Assembly (NCBI RefSeq): GCF_009177095.1 | Contig: NZ_AP021861.1 | Location: forward strand, 1,054,001-1,118,000 | DNA length: 64,000 nt | Source of the DNA: Lacipirellula parvula | Lineage (GTDB): Bacteria; Planctomycetota; Planctomycetia; Pirellulales; Lacipirellulaceae | Reading direction: 5' to 3' | Shown: piece after piece, positions 18,101 to 27,539 of the stretch | Layout: every line of letters begins with the position of its first letter | Numbering within the stretch: the stretch's first letter is position 1 | The notes under the pieces: model-generated | Seen by the model: only the letters and a program-made list of their open reading frames with translations | Database searches by the model: none | What the model was told of the DNA's origin: nothing | Position numbers and translations under genes: made by a program

Positions 18101-21100
18101 CGTCGCGCTTCGACGAATGTATCGAGAAGTGCCGCATGGCGATCCGCATCCTTGAGCGGATGGGCGACTACTGGCAGATCCACATGGCCCGCTACCAAAT
18201 TGCGGGGTCGCTCTACTATCTCGGCGACCTGCAAGGCGCGGTGCACGAGGCGCAACTCAATCACAAATCGGGGCTCGAGACAGGCGACGAGCAGGCGTCG
18301 GGAATTATTCTCGATGTGTGGAGCCGCGCTTCAACGGGCGCCGTTCCGCGGCACATCATCGACCCGGAGCTCAAGCGGCCGCGCACTGATGCGCAGGGTA
18401 CCTGCCAACTTATGTTGGCCGAGGGGGTGTGCCGGCTTGCCGGCGGCGACCTCGACAGCGCCGTCGAAGCGTTCGATCAGGCGGTGCAAGTGGCGGCTGA
18501 CGTTGGCGTGAAGAATGCTTACACGCTCCCCGCATTGGCATGGGCGGCGACGGGCCGCCGGCTCCTTGCCGAGCATTTGCACGAACTAACGCCGCAGCGG
18601 AGAAACCAACTACTGGCCGAGTCGGCGCGTTTCGCTCGGCGTGCGATCAACGCCCGCTTTCTCTGCGCGAACGACGTTCCGCAAGCTCTCCGCGAGTACG
18701 CGGTGATCCTGGCGATGCAAGGCCGACTGCGGAAGTCGCGTCGCATCTTCGCCTGGGCGATCAGCTCGGCGACGAAGCTCAAAGAGCGCCGCGAACTCGC
18801 GCGGACGCTCATCGCATCGGGAGAAATCGGCGTCGAAGCAGACTGGCCAGACGCGGAACTCCATACTCGCCAAGGCGAAACGCTGCTCGCAGAACTTGCC
18901 GCGCAAGGAGACGTGGCGACCGACGTCGATTCGTCGCGCGATCGCGAAGCGGTCAATCTTTCGTTGGTCGATCGATTCGATACGGTACTCGACTCAGGCC
19001 GTAAAATTGCTTCGGGTCTCGCCGCGGATACTATTCACGAAGCGGCCCGCGGCGCAGCGCTACGGCTGCTACGCGGCGAACGCTGCTATGTGATTCCGCT
19101 CGATCCAATCGATCAGACGGGCGACCTTACGGGCGTGCCGGCCGCGCACACGGCGACCTGCCAGCGAGCGATCGACCGCGCGCTACTCGCGCGGCGGGCC
19201 TTGGCATGCGTTGACGAAGCGGCGGATAGTACTGCCGACGACGGCCCCGAGCGCTCCGTCCTGTGCGTGCCGATTTACGTTCGCGGCCGCGCGGTGGCCT
19301 GCTTGTATGTCACGCACGATCAGATTCGCGATCTGTTCGGACCCGACGAAGAGCGGTTAGCCGACTTCGTGGCGACGATCGCCGGCGCCGCGCTGGAGAA
19401 CGCTGAAGGCTTCGCCGAGTTGCAACAACTCAATGCGTCATTGGAACAACGCGTCGCCGAGCGGACCGCCGCCGCTGAGTCGCGAGCACGCGAGCTGGCC
19501 ATTTCGAACAATGAACTCGAACGGACCGCGAACGAACTCCGCGCGGCCGAGGAAGAACTTATCGGCGCCAAGCTCGCGGCCGAGTCGGCCAACCAAGCGA
19601 AGAGCCGCTTCCTGGCGACGATGAGCCACGAAATCCGCACGCCGATGAACGGCGTGCTCGGCATGACGGAGCTCGTCCTTCACACGCCGCTTAGCGATCA
19701 GCAGCGGAACTACGTCGGCGTCGTCAAGGACTCGGCAAACGCGCTGTTGATGTTGCTCAACGACATTCTCGATTTGTCGAAGATCGAAGCGGGCCGGATG
19801 GAGCTTGAATCGATTCCGCTCAACCTCCGCGAAGTCGTGGCCGAAGCGACGCGACTGCTCGGCGTTGCGGCGACCGGCAAGGGGCTCGAACTGCTGTGCC
19901 GCATTGCGCCGGACGTGCCGGAAGGCTTGCTCGGCGATCCGAGCCGTTTGCGGCAGATTGTCGTCAACCTGGTGAGCAACGCCGTCAAGTTCACCGCCGA
20001 GGGAGAGGTGTTCGTCGATGTGAGCCTCGTCCGTCGCGAAGATGGGCGAGCCGTCGTGCGGATGGCGGTGCAAGACACCGGCATCGGCATCGCGAAGGAC
20101 AAAATCGACGCGGTGTTCGAAGCGTTCCGGCAGTCCGATAGCTCGACGACGCGGCGTTACGGCGGCACCGGGTTAGGCCTGTCAATCTCGATGCAACTCG
20201 TGCAGTTGATGGAAGGGCGGATTTGGCTCGAGAGCGAACTCGGTCAGGGGAGCACGTTCTTCTGCGAAATTCCGTTTGCCACGAACACGGAGTTCGCCCC
20301 CGCAGTCGCAACCCCGTCAACGCCTGTCGGCGAAACGTTATTGGTGAGCAGCAACGCCCACTCGCGGATGATCTACGGCGAGATCTTGCAGCAGTGTGGC
20401 GTCGAGGTCCAAGCCTTCGCAACGAGCGAGTTCAGCGGCTCCTCGACGGCGAAGCTTGCCCTCGTCGACCTGAACGCCGCCTGCCAAGACGAATGGGATG
20501 TCGTCGAACAATTGACGCTCGCACCGCAGGAACGTCGCCCCGCGATCGTGATGCTCATTCCAGCCGGCCAAGTGGAGGCCGCCGATCGCTGTCGCGGGCT
20601 CGGCATCGAGCATGTGCTCGTCAAACCGGCGAAGCTCTCCGAAGTACGCGCGACGATCCAGTCGATTTCCTCGCGCGGCAGTCAGCCAGCCAAGGCGACG
20701 ACGGCTTCGTCGTCGGCCCTGACGGAACAGCGACCGCTGCGCATCCTCGTCGCGGACGACAGCCCGGTGAACCAGGAAGTCGCTCGCGGATTGCTCGAAC
20801 TCTGCGGCCACACGGCGTCGGTTGCCGACGATGGCTTGCAGGCCGTCGAGCTGTTTGAACGCGAGATGTTTGACCTGATTCTCATGGACATCGAGATGCC
20901 GGAACTCGATGGTCTTAGTGCTGCACGGCGGATCCGCGCGATCGAGGCGGAACGCGGTCAGCCGCGAACACACATGATCGCGCTCTCGGCCCACGCGCTC
21001 GTCGGCTTCACGGCGGAATGCGAAGCCGCCGGCATGGACGGCTACATTGCCAAGCCGATTCGTCCCGACGAATTGTTCGAAGCGACGCGGAAGATCGGGG

Positions 21101-21126
21101 CGGCCGTCGAACTCGCGGCTTATTGA
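15187..21126 (+). CDS. giant hybrid signalling protein: pseudokinase-like Ser/Thr kinase, AAA ATPase, TPR, GAF, histidine kinase, two receivers
   Basis: 1979 residues. Domains in order: a Ser/Thr kinase-like domain (about 23-300), with Lys55 in VVLKTA and Asp168-Phe-Gly kept, but the catalytic loop reads HRSVRPAN at 145-152, with Ser147 where the HRD aspartate should be, and a glycine loop that is poor (LGHRQGM). Next comes an ATPase domain with Walker A GESGAGKS (Lys353) and Walker [12 protein letters not shown]. Then ~550 residues of helical TPR-like repeats. A GAF domain follows (about 1258-1410), then a short coiled coil. The HisKA domain has His1481 in [11 protein letters not shown], and the HATPase has [15 protein letters not shown] and GGTGLGLS. 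A first receiver-like region lacks an acceptor (about 1715-1832). A full receiver has phospho-Asp1901 in [10 protein letters not shown]. It lacks an Hpt domain; the lone Hpt at 10097 is a possible partner. Similar hybrids occur in planctomycetes and cyanobacteria. Confidence 0.9.
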   Translation: MTMPSTPIHPGDDEPSGVQPMVAGRFTRQRRLGHRQGMDIYTASDVETTDTVVLKTASISNYTPGSLMRLEYEAGVIRHLHSDWVAPLVDFGRDGETVFVAWKYFPGMPLEERLKAGPLTLLETMNLARSLLSALRDLHTSQILHRSVRPANLILGDREADGRATLVDFGPTRAIEPDAPLNRQPLDVALYASPEQAGSIDHDVTASSDLYSAGVVLFHCLTGRPPFEGNSVGAILFEHMTLPVPPIGGAEGRGHVPRAIEELVERLLKKDPRDRYQAAEAALADLEAIAEQLAAGVEEPSVVIGVSDRRATLTEPAFVARGQQVAALDAQIERAISGRGAVALVEGESGAGKSRLLAETLRRAARRGCWVLRGQGTSDVAQRPFNLLDGIVEGFLAAVQSRPELAVRVREELGGYCDAVAAALPALATVLQVDAANKTAPEETGEARTIQALSHFLDAIGSAQSPALILLDDCQWADELTYKLIRRWHTDGELRPGFHRYVLLVVAFRAEEVAEDHLLRRFNAAAHLQLPPLTAEEVRQLIESMAGVLPAEAIDAVIRLAEGSPFMAAAVLRGLVECGALTPAAEGWAVDATAMADAGSSSRAASFLTRRLDLLPPETIEFLSAGAVLGKQFELEMAAELSGMSPADAIAALNEARQRQLVWIRPDGAQCVYIHDKIRSALLDRLPAEQRQQRHERAANYLLKHSPERYSELAYHFDAAGDRAAALPFALRAADQARSQYALEVAEQQYRIALRGAQNDAVRFNIVEGLGDVLLLRGKYAQAGEFLEAADKLADDGLAKAKIRSKIGELSFKRGDMDSAIRDFEQSLRLLNRYVPRRGWITCLLLAWEGTVQVLHTLFPRMMLYRIKREPNDAERLALRQLSNLAHGYWYSRNVKMVLWAHLRNINLGERLLPSAELAQAYSEHAPAMTLVGYYSRAVAYAQKSLDLRKDMGDLWGQGQSLVFYGITLFAASRFDECIEKCRMAIRILERMGDYWQIHMARYQIAGSLYYLGDLQGAVHEAQLNHKSGLETGDEQASGIILDVWSRASTGAVPRHIIDPELKRPRTDAQGTCQLMLAEGVCRLAGGDLDSAVEAFDQAVQVAADVGVKNAYTLPALAWAATGRRLLAEHLHELTPQRRNQLLAESARFARRAINARFLCANDVPQALREYAVILAMQGRLRKSRRIFAWAISSATKLKERRELARTLIASGEIGVEADWPDAELHTRQGETLLAELAAQGDVATDVDSSRDREAVNLSLVDRFDTVLDSGRKIASGLAADTIHEAARGAALRLLRGERCYVIPLDPIDQTGDLTGVPAAHTATCQRAIDRALLARRALACVDEAADSTADDGPERSVLCVPIYVRGRAVACLYVTHDQIRDLFGPDEERLADFVATIAGAALENAEGFAELQQLNASLEQRVAERTAAAESRARELAISNNELERTANELRAAEEELIGAKLAAESANQAKSRFLATMSHEIRTPMNGVLGMTELVLHTPLSDQQRNYVGVVKDSANALLMLLNDILDLSKIEAGRMELESIPLNLREVVAEATRLLGVAATGKGLELLCRIAPDVPEGLLGDPSRLRQIVVNLVSNAVKFTAEGEVFVDVSLVRREDGRAVVRMAVQDTGIGIAKDKIDAVFEAFRQSDSSTTRRYGGTGLGLSISMQLVQLMEGRIWLESELGQGSTFFCEIPFATNTEFAPAVATPSTPVGETLLVSSNAHSRMIYGEILQQCGVEVQAFATSEFSGSSTAKLALVDLNAACQDEWDVVEQLTLAPQERRPAIVMLIPAGQVEAADRCRGLGIEHVLVKPAKLSEVRATIQSISSRGSQPAKATTASSSALTEQRPLRILVADDSPVNQEVARGLLELCGHTASVADDGLQAVELFEREMFDLILMDIEMPELDGLSAARRIRAIEAERGQPRTHMIALSAHALVGFTAECEAAGMDGYIAKPIRPDELFEATRKIGAAVELAAY

Positions 21127-21326
21127 CCGTACATCATCGGCATGCCGTAGCTGACGCCCTGGCCGCCAACCGGAACCGTACCGGGGGGGCAAACCTGCGG
21201 GCAGACTTGTGGGCAGACGGGGATGCAGGCTTGAGTCGGGGCAGGCGTGTTGCGTCGGCAGAGCGACGTACAGCCAACCGTACTAAGAGCAACCGCCAAC
21301 AGGGCGACGAGCGATTTCCGTTCCAT
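21120..21326 (-). CDS. small Cys/Pro-rich lipoprotein
   Basis: 68 residues. An AGGAGG site lies 8 nt before the ATG at 21326, one of the best ribosome sites in the window. The signal peptide [12 protein letters not shown] ends in a lipobox Cys19. The mature part is short and carries a repeat of CPQV before CPPG, seven Cys in all, then a Gly/Pro/Met-rich tail ([12 protein letters not shown]). The Cys clusters suggest disulfides or metal binding, but no family is known to me. Its last codons overlap the end of the giant kinase gene by 7 bp, on the opposite strand. Confidence 0.7.
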   Translation of the reverse strand: MERKSLVALLAVALSTVGCTSLCRRNTPAPTQACIPVCPQVCPQVCPPGTVPVGGQGVSYGMPMMYGQ

Positions 21327-21506
21327 CCGAGTAGCCTCCTAGCGCATCTCGCGCGAGCTTCTTGCCAGGCGAGACTCAACCGCGAGTCATCGCCTAGCAA
21401 TCATTACCCGCGCTGAGTCGACGTGCCGGAGCGCTGGAGGGAGAAATTCGACAATCGTACCGCCAAGTTGGTAAGCCTTGGCGGTGGCGCCGCGTGTGGG
21501 GTGCTC

Positions 21507-21592
21507 TAGCCCCGGGCTTTGCCCGGGGGTGGGCAACCATTCCGGCACGCGTCGTCGCGCGTGAGGCAACCCCCGGGCGAAGCCCGGGGCTA
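21507..21592. repeat. inverted pair of GC palindromes (family C)
   Basis: Two 24 bp arms, 21507-21530 and 21569-21592, are reverse complements with one mismatch, and each arm is itself a small hairpin (ccccgggc stem, ttt or gaa loop). They enclose 38 bp and lie just past the stop of the OmpH-like gene, so they could fold its 3' end. Confidence 0.85.
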
Positions 21593-21599
21593 AAACATG

Positions 21600-22229
21600 C
21601 TAGCGAGTTTGCTGATCGGCCGGTTGGGCGTCGATCGGCGCCGCGGCCGCTTGTAGCGGCTTTGCCGTGGCGGCCGAAGCGACTGGGCTAGCTGCCAGCA
21701 GGTCGTTGAGCACCTCTTCAGTGATGTCGGCGCCAGGAGCGACATCATAGAGAACGTTGTCGTTGCGGGTGACGATCACCGTCAGCCCACGCTTTTGGGC
21801 AACTCGGCGGGCCACCGGCTTGATCTGTTCGCGGAACTGGGCGATCAGCGTTGCCTGATGCTTCTTCAGGTCGGCTTCAGCTTGCTGCTTCACCTTATTG
21901 AGGTTGGCGTTCGCCTGCTTTTGCCAGCTGGCGACGGTTACCTCGGCTTGCTCAGGCGTCGTTTCGCCGAGCGTTTTCTTCTTTTCCGCAATCTGTTCGT
22001 TGTACGACTTCGCCAAGTCGACCAACTGCTGGCTGAGCGACGATTGCCGCTGAGCGATGGAATCGACAATTTGCTTGTCGCTGCCGAGGCGTTGGGCGAT
22101 AGCGTCGAGATCGATGACGGCGACGGCGCCGGTCGTTTGTTGTTCAACGACTCCCGTCGATTGATTGCATCCCGCGGCGAACCCCAATCCCAGCACGGCC
22201 GCAGCCGTCCATCGTCCCACTACTCGCAT
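21600..22229 (-). CDS. OmpH/Skp-like periplasmic chaperone lipoprotein
   Basis: 209 residues. The signal peptide ends at lipobox GFAAGC (Cys21). Residues ~33-165 have the Skp/OmpH pattern: an initial beta strand AVAVIDLDAIAQRLG, then a long charged coiled-coil hairpin (QLVDLAKSYNEQIAEKKKTL and a Lys/Gln/Ala-rich return helix), then a closing strand LTVIVTRNDNVLYD followed by the typical GADITEEVLNDL. Skp-like proteins hold unfolded outer-membrane proteins in the periplasm. The C-terminal 30 residues are an Ala/Gln/Pro tail. It is divergent from a large outer-membrane barrel protein, a plausible client. The lipid anchor is not typical of classical Skp. Confidence 0.82.
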   Translation of the reverse strand: MRVVGRWTAAAVLGLGFAAGCNQSTGVVEQQTTGAVAVIDLDAIAQRLGSDKQIVDSIAQRQSSLSQQLVDLAKSYNEQIAEKKKTLGETTPEQAEVTVASWQKQANANLNKVKQQAEADLKKHQATLIAQFREQIKPVARRVAQKRGLTVIVTRNDNVLYDVAPGADITEEVLNDLLAASPVASAATAKPLQAAAAPIDAQPADQQTR

Positions 22230-22572
22230 CGTCGCATCCTTCCATAGACACGGTAAAAGTCGCAGCTCAAGGGCCGCGGTCGCCCGTTCCGCAGGGTTCG
22301 ACCGTCCCTCTCAGGCCTGCTCGCCGGCCTAGCGCCACGCGGAGGATAGGAAACGTCGCCAGATTTCGGCAGACCACTTTGCGTTGAACGCTGGCGCCCG
22401 AATTTCCTTCCCAAACAACCAATTTTGAGAGAGTTCGACTGTTGATGATGCGAAGGGACGCCGATACAGACCCAGTAAGCTGCACCGACTTTGCGGATTG
22501 TACGGATCGTACGGCCTGAAAGAGCGGCCAAGTCGGCTGCGGAACGGGTGCCAAGGGCATAAGGAGTTTGTC
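22230..22572. other. divergent promoter region, OmpH-like gene / barrel-beta-helix gene
   Basis: 343 bp without a gene. AAGGAG at 22561-22566 is followed 6 nt later by GTG at 22573 and decides the start of the large surface protein. No palindrome or convincing sigma-70 boxes stand out. Confidence 0.4.
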
Positions 22573-25500
22573 GTGTCGAGTTGTTTCAACGGCGATTGGC
22601 ATGGACGCCACGTAGGGTTGACCGCTGCAATGCTGGCGCTGCTGGCGTGCGGCTCTTCGGCGAACGCGCAAAGTAGCGTTTCCGACGGCCTGCCCTTCGA
22701 GTCGTCCGCCAGCGGGCGGATCTACAACGGCACCACCCCCTTGCGGCTCTGGCATCAGACCCGCGGCTACGGTATGGAGGCCTCGCAGACGGCCTTCGGC
22801 GGTCGCATGGCCGTTGATCTCGTCGATGCCATCGGCTTCCTCGACGGGCAATTCCGCGTGTCGAACGAGAGCCAGTTCGGCATGGACTTCGGCGGCGGCT
22901 TCCGCTGGATGGCCCCGAGCCTGCTTACCGGCGACACCCGCGTGTTCGGCCTCACCGGTTGGTACGACGGCCAGGAGACGACGCTCAACAACTACTACAA
23001 TCAGCTCGGCGTGAGCTTCGAAAGCTTGGGCGAGCAGATCGACTTCCGAGTGAACGCCAACATCCCGCTTGAGAACGTCAAGTCGGGCGACACGATTATC
23101 ACGACCGATACCGTCAGCTACTCGGGCAACTTCCTGTCAATCGCGACGCTCATCCCGAGCGACGTCGCGTTGCGAGTCGTCGACTTCGAAGCTGCCCCGC
23201 GCATTTTCGACCTTAACGCCTGGGTCTATGCCGGCGGCTATCAGATGGATGGCGACAACGTCAGCAAGATGGGCGCCAAGGGCGGCGTCCGCGGCTACGT
23301 AACGAACGACCTCGCCGTCGACGTTGGCGTTCAAGACGACGATATCTTCGGCACGAACACCGTCTTCCAGGTGATTTGGACGCCTGGCCGCACCGGCGCC
23401 GGCCCGACCTCGTGGGTCCACACGCTGGCCGACCGGATGCGCGAGCAAGTCTACCGCAACAACTACATCGCCACGACGCAGGTGCAAAAGCAAGGCGCGA
23501 TCAACCTCACCGACGTCGACGGCCAAGACATTCGCATCGTCCACGTCGACTTTGCCAACTCGTCGCCTGGCGACGGTACGGTGGAGAATCCGTACACCTC
23601 GATCAACAGCGTGAACGGCACCGGCTCGCAGCAGGGCGACATCATCTTGGTGCACGCTCAGACTGGCGCCAACGTCTATGCCGGTCAGTCGCTCTCACTT
23701 AAGGACGAACAACGCTTCCTCGGCGAAGGCGGTGGAATCTCTCACACTGTCGTAACGCAGCAGATGGGAACCGTCACGCTGCCTGAAACGTTTGCCGGGG
23801 CTCTCAACGCCACGCGGCCGACCATGCAAAACTCGTCTGGTTCGGCTGCGGTTACGCTCGCCGGCAGCAATCAAGAGAGCGAAGCGTTTGCTCAGATGGA
23901 AGTCTCGAACTTCACGTTCGACGGCGGCGCGAGTGCGATCATCTCCGGCACGGACGGCGTCGCCGCGGTCAACATCAACAACGTCGAAATCGAAAACACC
24001 ACGAGCCACGGTATCAACCTGGCTGACATGACGCAGACGCTGGCGAACGGCACGACCCGCTCGCGGTTTGCTCCGACCATCGACAAGGTCACGTTCGACA
24101 ACGTCGGCGGGGATGACATCCTCCTCACCTCGACGACGAGCGAAACCACGATCTCGCACGCCACCGCGATCTCGAACATCACCAGCACGAACGGTCACGG
24201 CGTCGGCATCAACTTGGTGCAGAACCAACGCGCCGCGACGATCAACAACTTCGACTGGAACGGCGGTACGACCGGTCTCGGCGCCCTCCGCATCTTCGAG
24301 GCTGGCACGCAAGGCACTGTCACGCTTAGCAATTCGGCCAACGCGGATGACAACATCATCACTGGCGGTCAGGTGGGTACGGCATACGCAATCTCGCTGG
24401 AGAACAGCGCCGCGACTCACACCGTTACCGGTACGAAGATCCAGCAGATGGGCGGCGATTCGATCGTCGTGAACGACGGCGCCGCGAACCTGAACTTCAC
24501 CGGCGAAATTTCGCAGACCACCAACGCTCAGTCCGTCTTGAGCGTCACGGGCGGCCACACCGGTACGCTGACCTTCGTCGAACTCACCGCCAACAACGGC
24601 GTCATCAACGCCACCACTGGCGACGGCTTGCAGTTCAACGATGCTGACGGCAACTATATCTTCACCGATACGGTGACGCTCACCGGCACGTCGCAAGCCA
24701 TCAACGTCACGAATGATTCGGACGGCACGCTCACCTTCCAAGACGCCGAGATCACGGACACGACTGGCACCGCCATCGCCTTCGACGGCGGCGACGCGAG
24801 CATGAGTTTGACCGGCAAGATCACGCAAACGACCAATGCCACGGTCTTGAACGTCACCAACGAGCACAACGGCACGTTGACCTTCAACGAACTGACTGCC
24901 AACGCCGGCGTGATCAACGCCACCAACGGCAACGGTCTACAGTTTGACAACGCCAACGGCGCCTACATCTTCAACGACAAGGTCACCCTGGCTGGCGCCA
25001 CGCCGGTGATCAACGTCAATGCCGCCGACGATGCGGCCACCTTCACCTTCAGCGAAGTCGACATCGACTACACCGGCGCCGGCTCGGCCGTCACGATCGC
25101 CAATAGCGACCTGCAAGCCTTCACCATCAGCGGCGACATCGACGTCACCGCCGGTGGCGGACGGCCGGTTACGATCAACAACAACACCGGCGGCAGCATC
25201 ACGTTTAACACGACGATCGACAGCACTCAGAACGGCATCCTCGTGACTGGCAACAGCGGTACGACGATTCGCTTCGCCGGCCAGACGACGCTTGCCACCG
25301 GCGCCAACAACGCCGTCACGCTCACTAACAATACGACCGGCGGCGTGCGGTTCGATGCCATCGACATCACCACGACTGGCGCCGGCACCGGCTTCGTCGC
25401 CAGCAACACCGCGAATCTTACGGTTCAAGGGACTGGCAATACGATCACCACCGCCAACGGCGTGGCCTTGTCGCTCACCGACGTCGAAGTCGGCTCTGCG

Positions 25501-26340
25501 GGCGTGACCTTCCAATCGGTCACCTCCACCGGCGGCACGAACGCTGTAGTTCTTGACGATGTTACCGGCGGGACCGTCACGATCAATGGGGGTACGCTCA
25601 GCGGTCAAACTAGCGACGCCATTGCGATCATCGGCGGGGCGAACCTCTCGATCAACAGCATGTCGATCACTGGATCCGGCGGCGACGCGATCAACATCGA
25701 CCTGACTACCAACGTCGCCTCGACGATCTCTGTCACCAACACGACGATCAACAACGCGACCGGCTTGGGCATTGATTACAACCGCGGCTCGCTGGTTACC
25801 AACACGACCCGCCTGACGCTAACTGGCAATACGATCGACACGACGGGCGGCCAGGGCATCGGGATCGACATCAACGGCTCCGGCACTTCGAATGTGACGA
25901 TCAACGGCAACAACCAGGTCTCCAACACCAGCGGCGACGAAGCCTTAGCGATCGCCACCGTCGGCGGCTCGGGTAAGACGCTTAACCTGCTGATTGACGG
26001 CAACAGCTTCAACAATGACAGCACACTGTCGGCAGCGAGCATCAATACGAACGGCGCCGGTACGGTCAACGCCACGGTGACCAACAACAACTTCAGCAAC
26101 AGCAACGGCGCCACAGGACGCGGCTTCACCGCGGCCACCAACTCGCCTTCCTCGACGCTACGGCTCAACCTCGATGGCAACAACGCGACGGCGAGCGGTG
26201 CGGCTGATCCTTACTTGCTCGACCAGAACTCCGGTACCTTCCGTGTCGAAGACCTCGCTACGGTGCAAACCCGGAACAACGGCGCCATCGAGCAGCAAGG
26301 CACCATTACCAACGACAACGGCCCGATCCCGACTCCGTAG
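22573..26340 (+). CDS. surface protein: N-terminal outer-membrane barrel (inverse-autotransporter-like) plus right-handed beta-helix
   Basis: 1255 residues from the GTG at 22573, chosen for AAGGAG at 6 nt and because it places a clean signal peptide (LTAAMLALLACGSSANAQ) at the N-terminus. Residues ~50-290 are a Gly/aromatic-rich barrel-like domain (FGMDFGGGFRWMAPSLLTGD, FGLTGWYDG, DVGVQDDDIFGTNTVFQVIW) resembling inverse-autotransporter barrels, where the barrel comes first and the passenger is exported through it. A linker (ADRMREQVYRNNYI) follows, then a short DG-x-G-T-x-x-N-P-Y motif typical of beta-helix starts, and ~870 residues of Asn/Thr/Gly-rich beta-helix repeats. Three tandem ~105-residue units lie at about 644-960. 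No C-terminal barrel or anchor is present. Likely displayed on the cell surface; role in adhesion or glycan binding is inference. Confidence 0.8.
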   Translation: MSSCFNGDWHGRHVGLTAAMLALLACGSSANAQSSVSDGLPFESSASGRIYNGTTPLRLWHQTRGYGMEASQTAFGGRMAVDLVDAIGFLDGQFRVSNESQFGMDFGGGFRWMAPSLLTGDTRVFGLTGWYDGQETTLNNYYNQLGVSFESLGEQIDFRVNANIPLENVKSGDTIITTDTVSYSGNFLSIATLIPSDVALRVVDFEAAPRIFDLNAWVYAGGYQMDGDNVSKMGAKGGVRGYVTNDLAVDVGVQDDDIFGTNTVFQVIWTPGRTGAGPTSWVHTLADRMREQVYRNNYIATTQVQKQGAINLTDVDGQDIRIVHVDFANSSPGDGTVENPYTSINSVNGTGSQQGDIILVHAQTGANVYAGQSLSLKDEQRFLGEGGGISHTVVTQQMGTVTLPETFAGALNATRPTMQNSSGSAAVTLAGSNQESEAFAQMEVSNFTFDGGASAIISGTDGVAAVNINNVEIENTTSHGINLADMTQTLANGTTRSRFAPTIDKVTFDNVGGDDILLTSTTSETTISHATAISNITSTNGHGVGINLVQNQRAATINNFDWNGGTTGLGALRIFEAGTQGTVTLSNSANADDNIITGGQVGTAYAISLENSAATHTVTGTKIQQMGGDSIVVNDGAANLNFTGEISQTTNAQSVLSVTGGHTGTLTFVELTANNGVINATTGDGLQFNDADGNYIFTDTVTLTGTSQAINVTNDSDGTLTFQDAEITDTTGTAIAFDGGDASMSLTGKITQTTNATVLNVTNEHNGTLTFNELTANAGVINATNGNGLQFDNANGAYIFNDKVTLAGATPVINVNAADDAATFTFSEVDIDYTGAGSAVTIANSDLQAFTISGDIDVTAGGGRPVTINNNTGGSITFNTTIDSTQNGILVTGNSGTTIRFAGQTTLATGANNAVTLTNNTTGGVRFDAIDITTTGAGTGFVASNTANLTVQGTGNTITTANGVALSLTDVEVGSAGVTFQSVTSTGGTNAVVLDDVTGGTVTINGGTLSGQTSDAIAIIGGANLSINSMSITGSGGDAINIDLTTNVASTISVTNTTINNATGLGIDYNRGSLVTNTTRLTLTGNTIDTTGGQGIGIDINGSGTSNVTINGNNQVSNTSGDEALAIATVGGSGKTLNLLIDGNSFNNDSTLSAASINTNGAGTVNATVTNNNFSNSNGATGRGFTAATNSPSSTLRLNLDGNNATASGAADPYLLDQNSGTFRVEDLATVQTRNNGAIEQQGTITNDNGPIPTP
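24502..25434 (+). repeat. tandem 104-106-residue repeats inside the beta-helix protein
   Basis: Units begin at 24502 (GEISQTTN), 24814 (GKITQTTN) and 25132 (GDIDVTAG), spaced 312 and 318 nt. Units 1 and 2 share GTLTF-x-ELTAN, GVINAT-x-G-x-GLQF and YIF-x-D-x-VTL at the same offsets; unit 3 is more diverged. Confidence 0.75.
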
Positions 26341-26385
26341 TCGGGACCAGGCCGGTGAGTTGCGAACGGAATGTTGGATGACGAC

Positions 26386-27282
26386 CTAGCGAGCCGAACG
26401 ACTGCGGCGGCTCGACAGGAAGGCCCCGAGGAGGCCCAAGGCTCCGAGGGCGACGGTCGAAGGCTCAGGCACTGCCGAAACTGGTGGGGCCGCAGCCGCC
26501 AGCGGATCGACCGGCGGCGCTAACAGCGCCGCTTGTGCGGCGGCAGCCGCCGCGGCTTCGTCAGCGGCAACCTGCTTCAGATGGTTCATGATCGGGCCGA
26601 CGAACGAAAAATCGGAAGCCGCGTTCACCACTTGCACGCTCTTCACGACGACGATGTTGCCGTCTGCAGTGATCGGCACGTCGCTGAGGGCGAGATTGCC
26701 GTTCTGGCCGAGTTCACTGGCGAGGTCGCGCTGATTGAGCTGCATGATCTTGTCGATCGTCGTCATGTCGCTGATGCGAGCGAACGGCACGAAGCCTTGG
26801 CTATCGAGGAAGTTGTTGTCGCCGAGGTTGATGAAGAAGCTGCTCGTACCGCTGTTCGGCTGGCCCGACTGCAGCGCGAGCGACACGGTGCCGCGGGTGT
26901 TCGAGATCGAGCTGAAGTCAACCTGTCCGTCGCCGTCGGCGTCGACGACGACGCCGTCATCGAGCTTCTCGATCGACGTATTCATCGTGGCCCAGAAATC
27001 GGGATTCGTGGGGAAGCCCATGAACCCGCCCATCTGCAGCACGAAGTCGTCGGCCGTGCCGGCGTTGCCGTCAGCGGCGCGATTCACCGAGCTAAAGTGG
27101 TACTTGCCCAGGCCGATGTAAGCGACGATGTTGTCGACCAGCGGCTGGAGATTCGGATCGTTGTTGGGGTTCAACTCCATGTCGAACGAGCCGACGCTCG
27201 TGTTGAACCGCATCGTTTGGGCGAACGCCCCGGTGGTGGTCAGAAGGGCTAGAACCGTAGCCAGGCCAATTCGGGTAAGCAT
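26386..27282 (-). CDS. cyclophilin-type peptidyl-prolyl isomerase with PEP-CTERM sorting signal
   Basis: 298 residues from the ATG at 27282, preceded by a purine-rich GCAGAGGC; a longer frame upstream is not protein-like. It has a Sec signal peptide (VLALLTTTGAFAQ). The cyclophilin core follows: FNTSVGSFDMELNP, YHFSSVNR, DFVLQMGGF, GTVSLAL and SSFFINLGDNNFLDSQGFVPFARI. Residues ~215-270 are an Ala/Pro spacer. The C-terminus VPEPSTVALGALGLLGAFL, then RRSRSAR, is a canonical PEP-CTERM signal, normally cut by an exosortase. No exosortase gene is in the window. Catalytic residues of classical cyclophilins are not all preserved, so isomerase activity is likely but not certain. It is convergent with the beta-helix protein, with 45 bp between stops. 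Confidence 0.88.
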   Translation of the reverse strand: MLTRIGLATVLALLTTTGAFAQTMRFNTSVGSFDMELNPNNDPNLQPLVDNIVAYIGLGKYHFSSVNRAADGNAGTADDFVLQMGGFMGFPTNPDFWATMNTSIEKLDDGVVVDADGDGQVDFSSISNTRGTVSLALQSGQPNSGTSSFFINLGDNNFLDSQGFVPFARISDMTTIDKIMQLNQRDLASELGQNGNLALSDVPITADGNIVVVKSVQVVNAASDFSFVGPIMNHLKQVAADEAAAAAAAQAALLAPPVDPLAAAAPPVSAVPEPSTVALGALGLLGAFLSSRRSRSAR

Positions 27283-27471
27283 GCCTCTGCGCCGCTCTCG
27301 TGAAAGTGAATCGATGGTGTTCCGCGGTCGGACGCCTGCTGAGAAGAGGCGCCTGGAGTCCTGATTATAGTTGGGGCCCGGAAAAGCGTCCGGCTTTTTG
27401 CTGGGGATTTGCCGTTCGCCCGCCCGTTTTACCGGAAAAACCGGTCCCCGGTTGCGGTTTCTGACGGCGGG

Positions 27472-27503
27472 TCGGGCTTCGGGACAGTTGCCGCGAAGCC
27501 CGA
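27472..27503. terminator. candidate hairpin 3' of the sugar cluster
   Basis: 10 bp arms (tcgggcttcg and its reverse complement) around a 12-nt loop, starting 36 bp past the DUF3748 stop. No T-run follows, so this may stabilise the mRNA end rather than terminate it by itself. A 5 bp stem at 27431-27445 lies next to it. Confidence 0.4.
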
Positions 27504-27539
27504 GTTTCTCCCGGGAAATGGGGAGAGAGAGGCTCCAGG

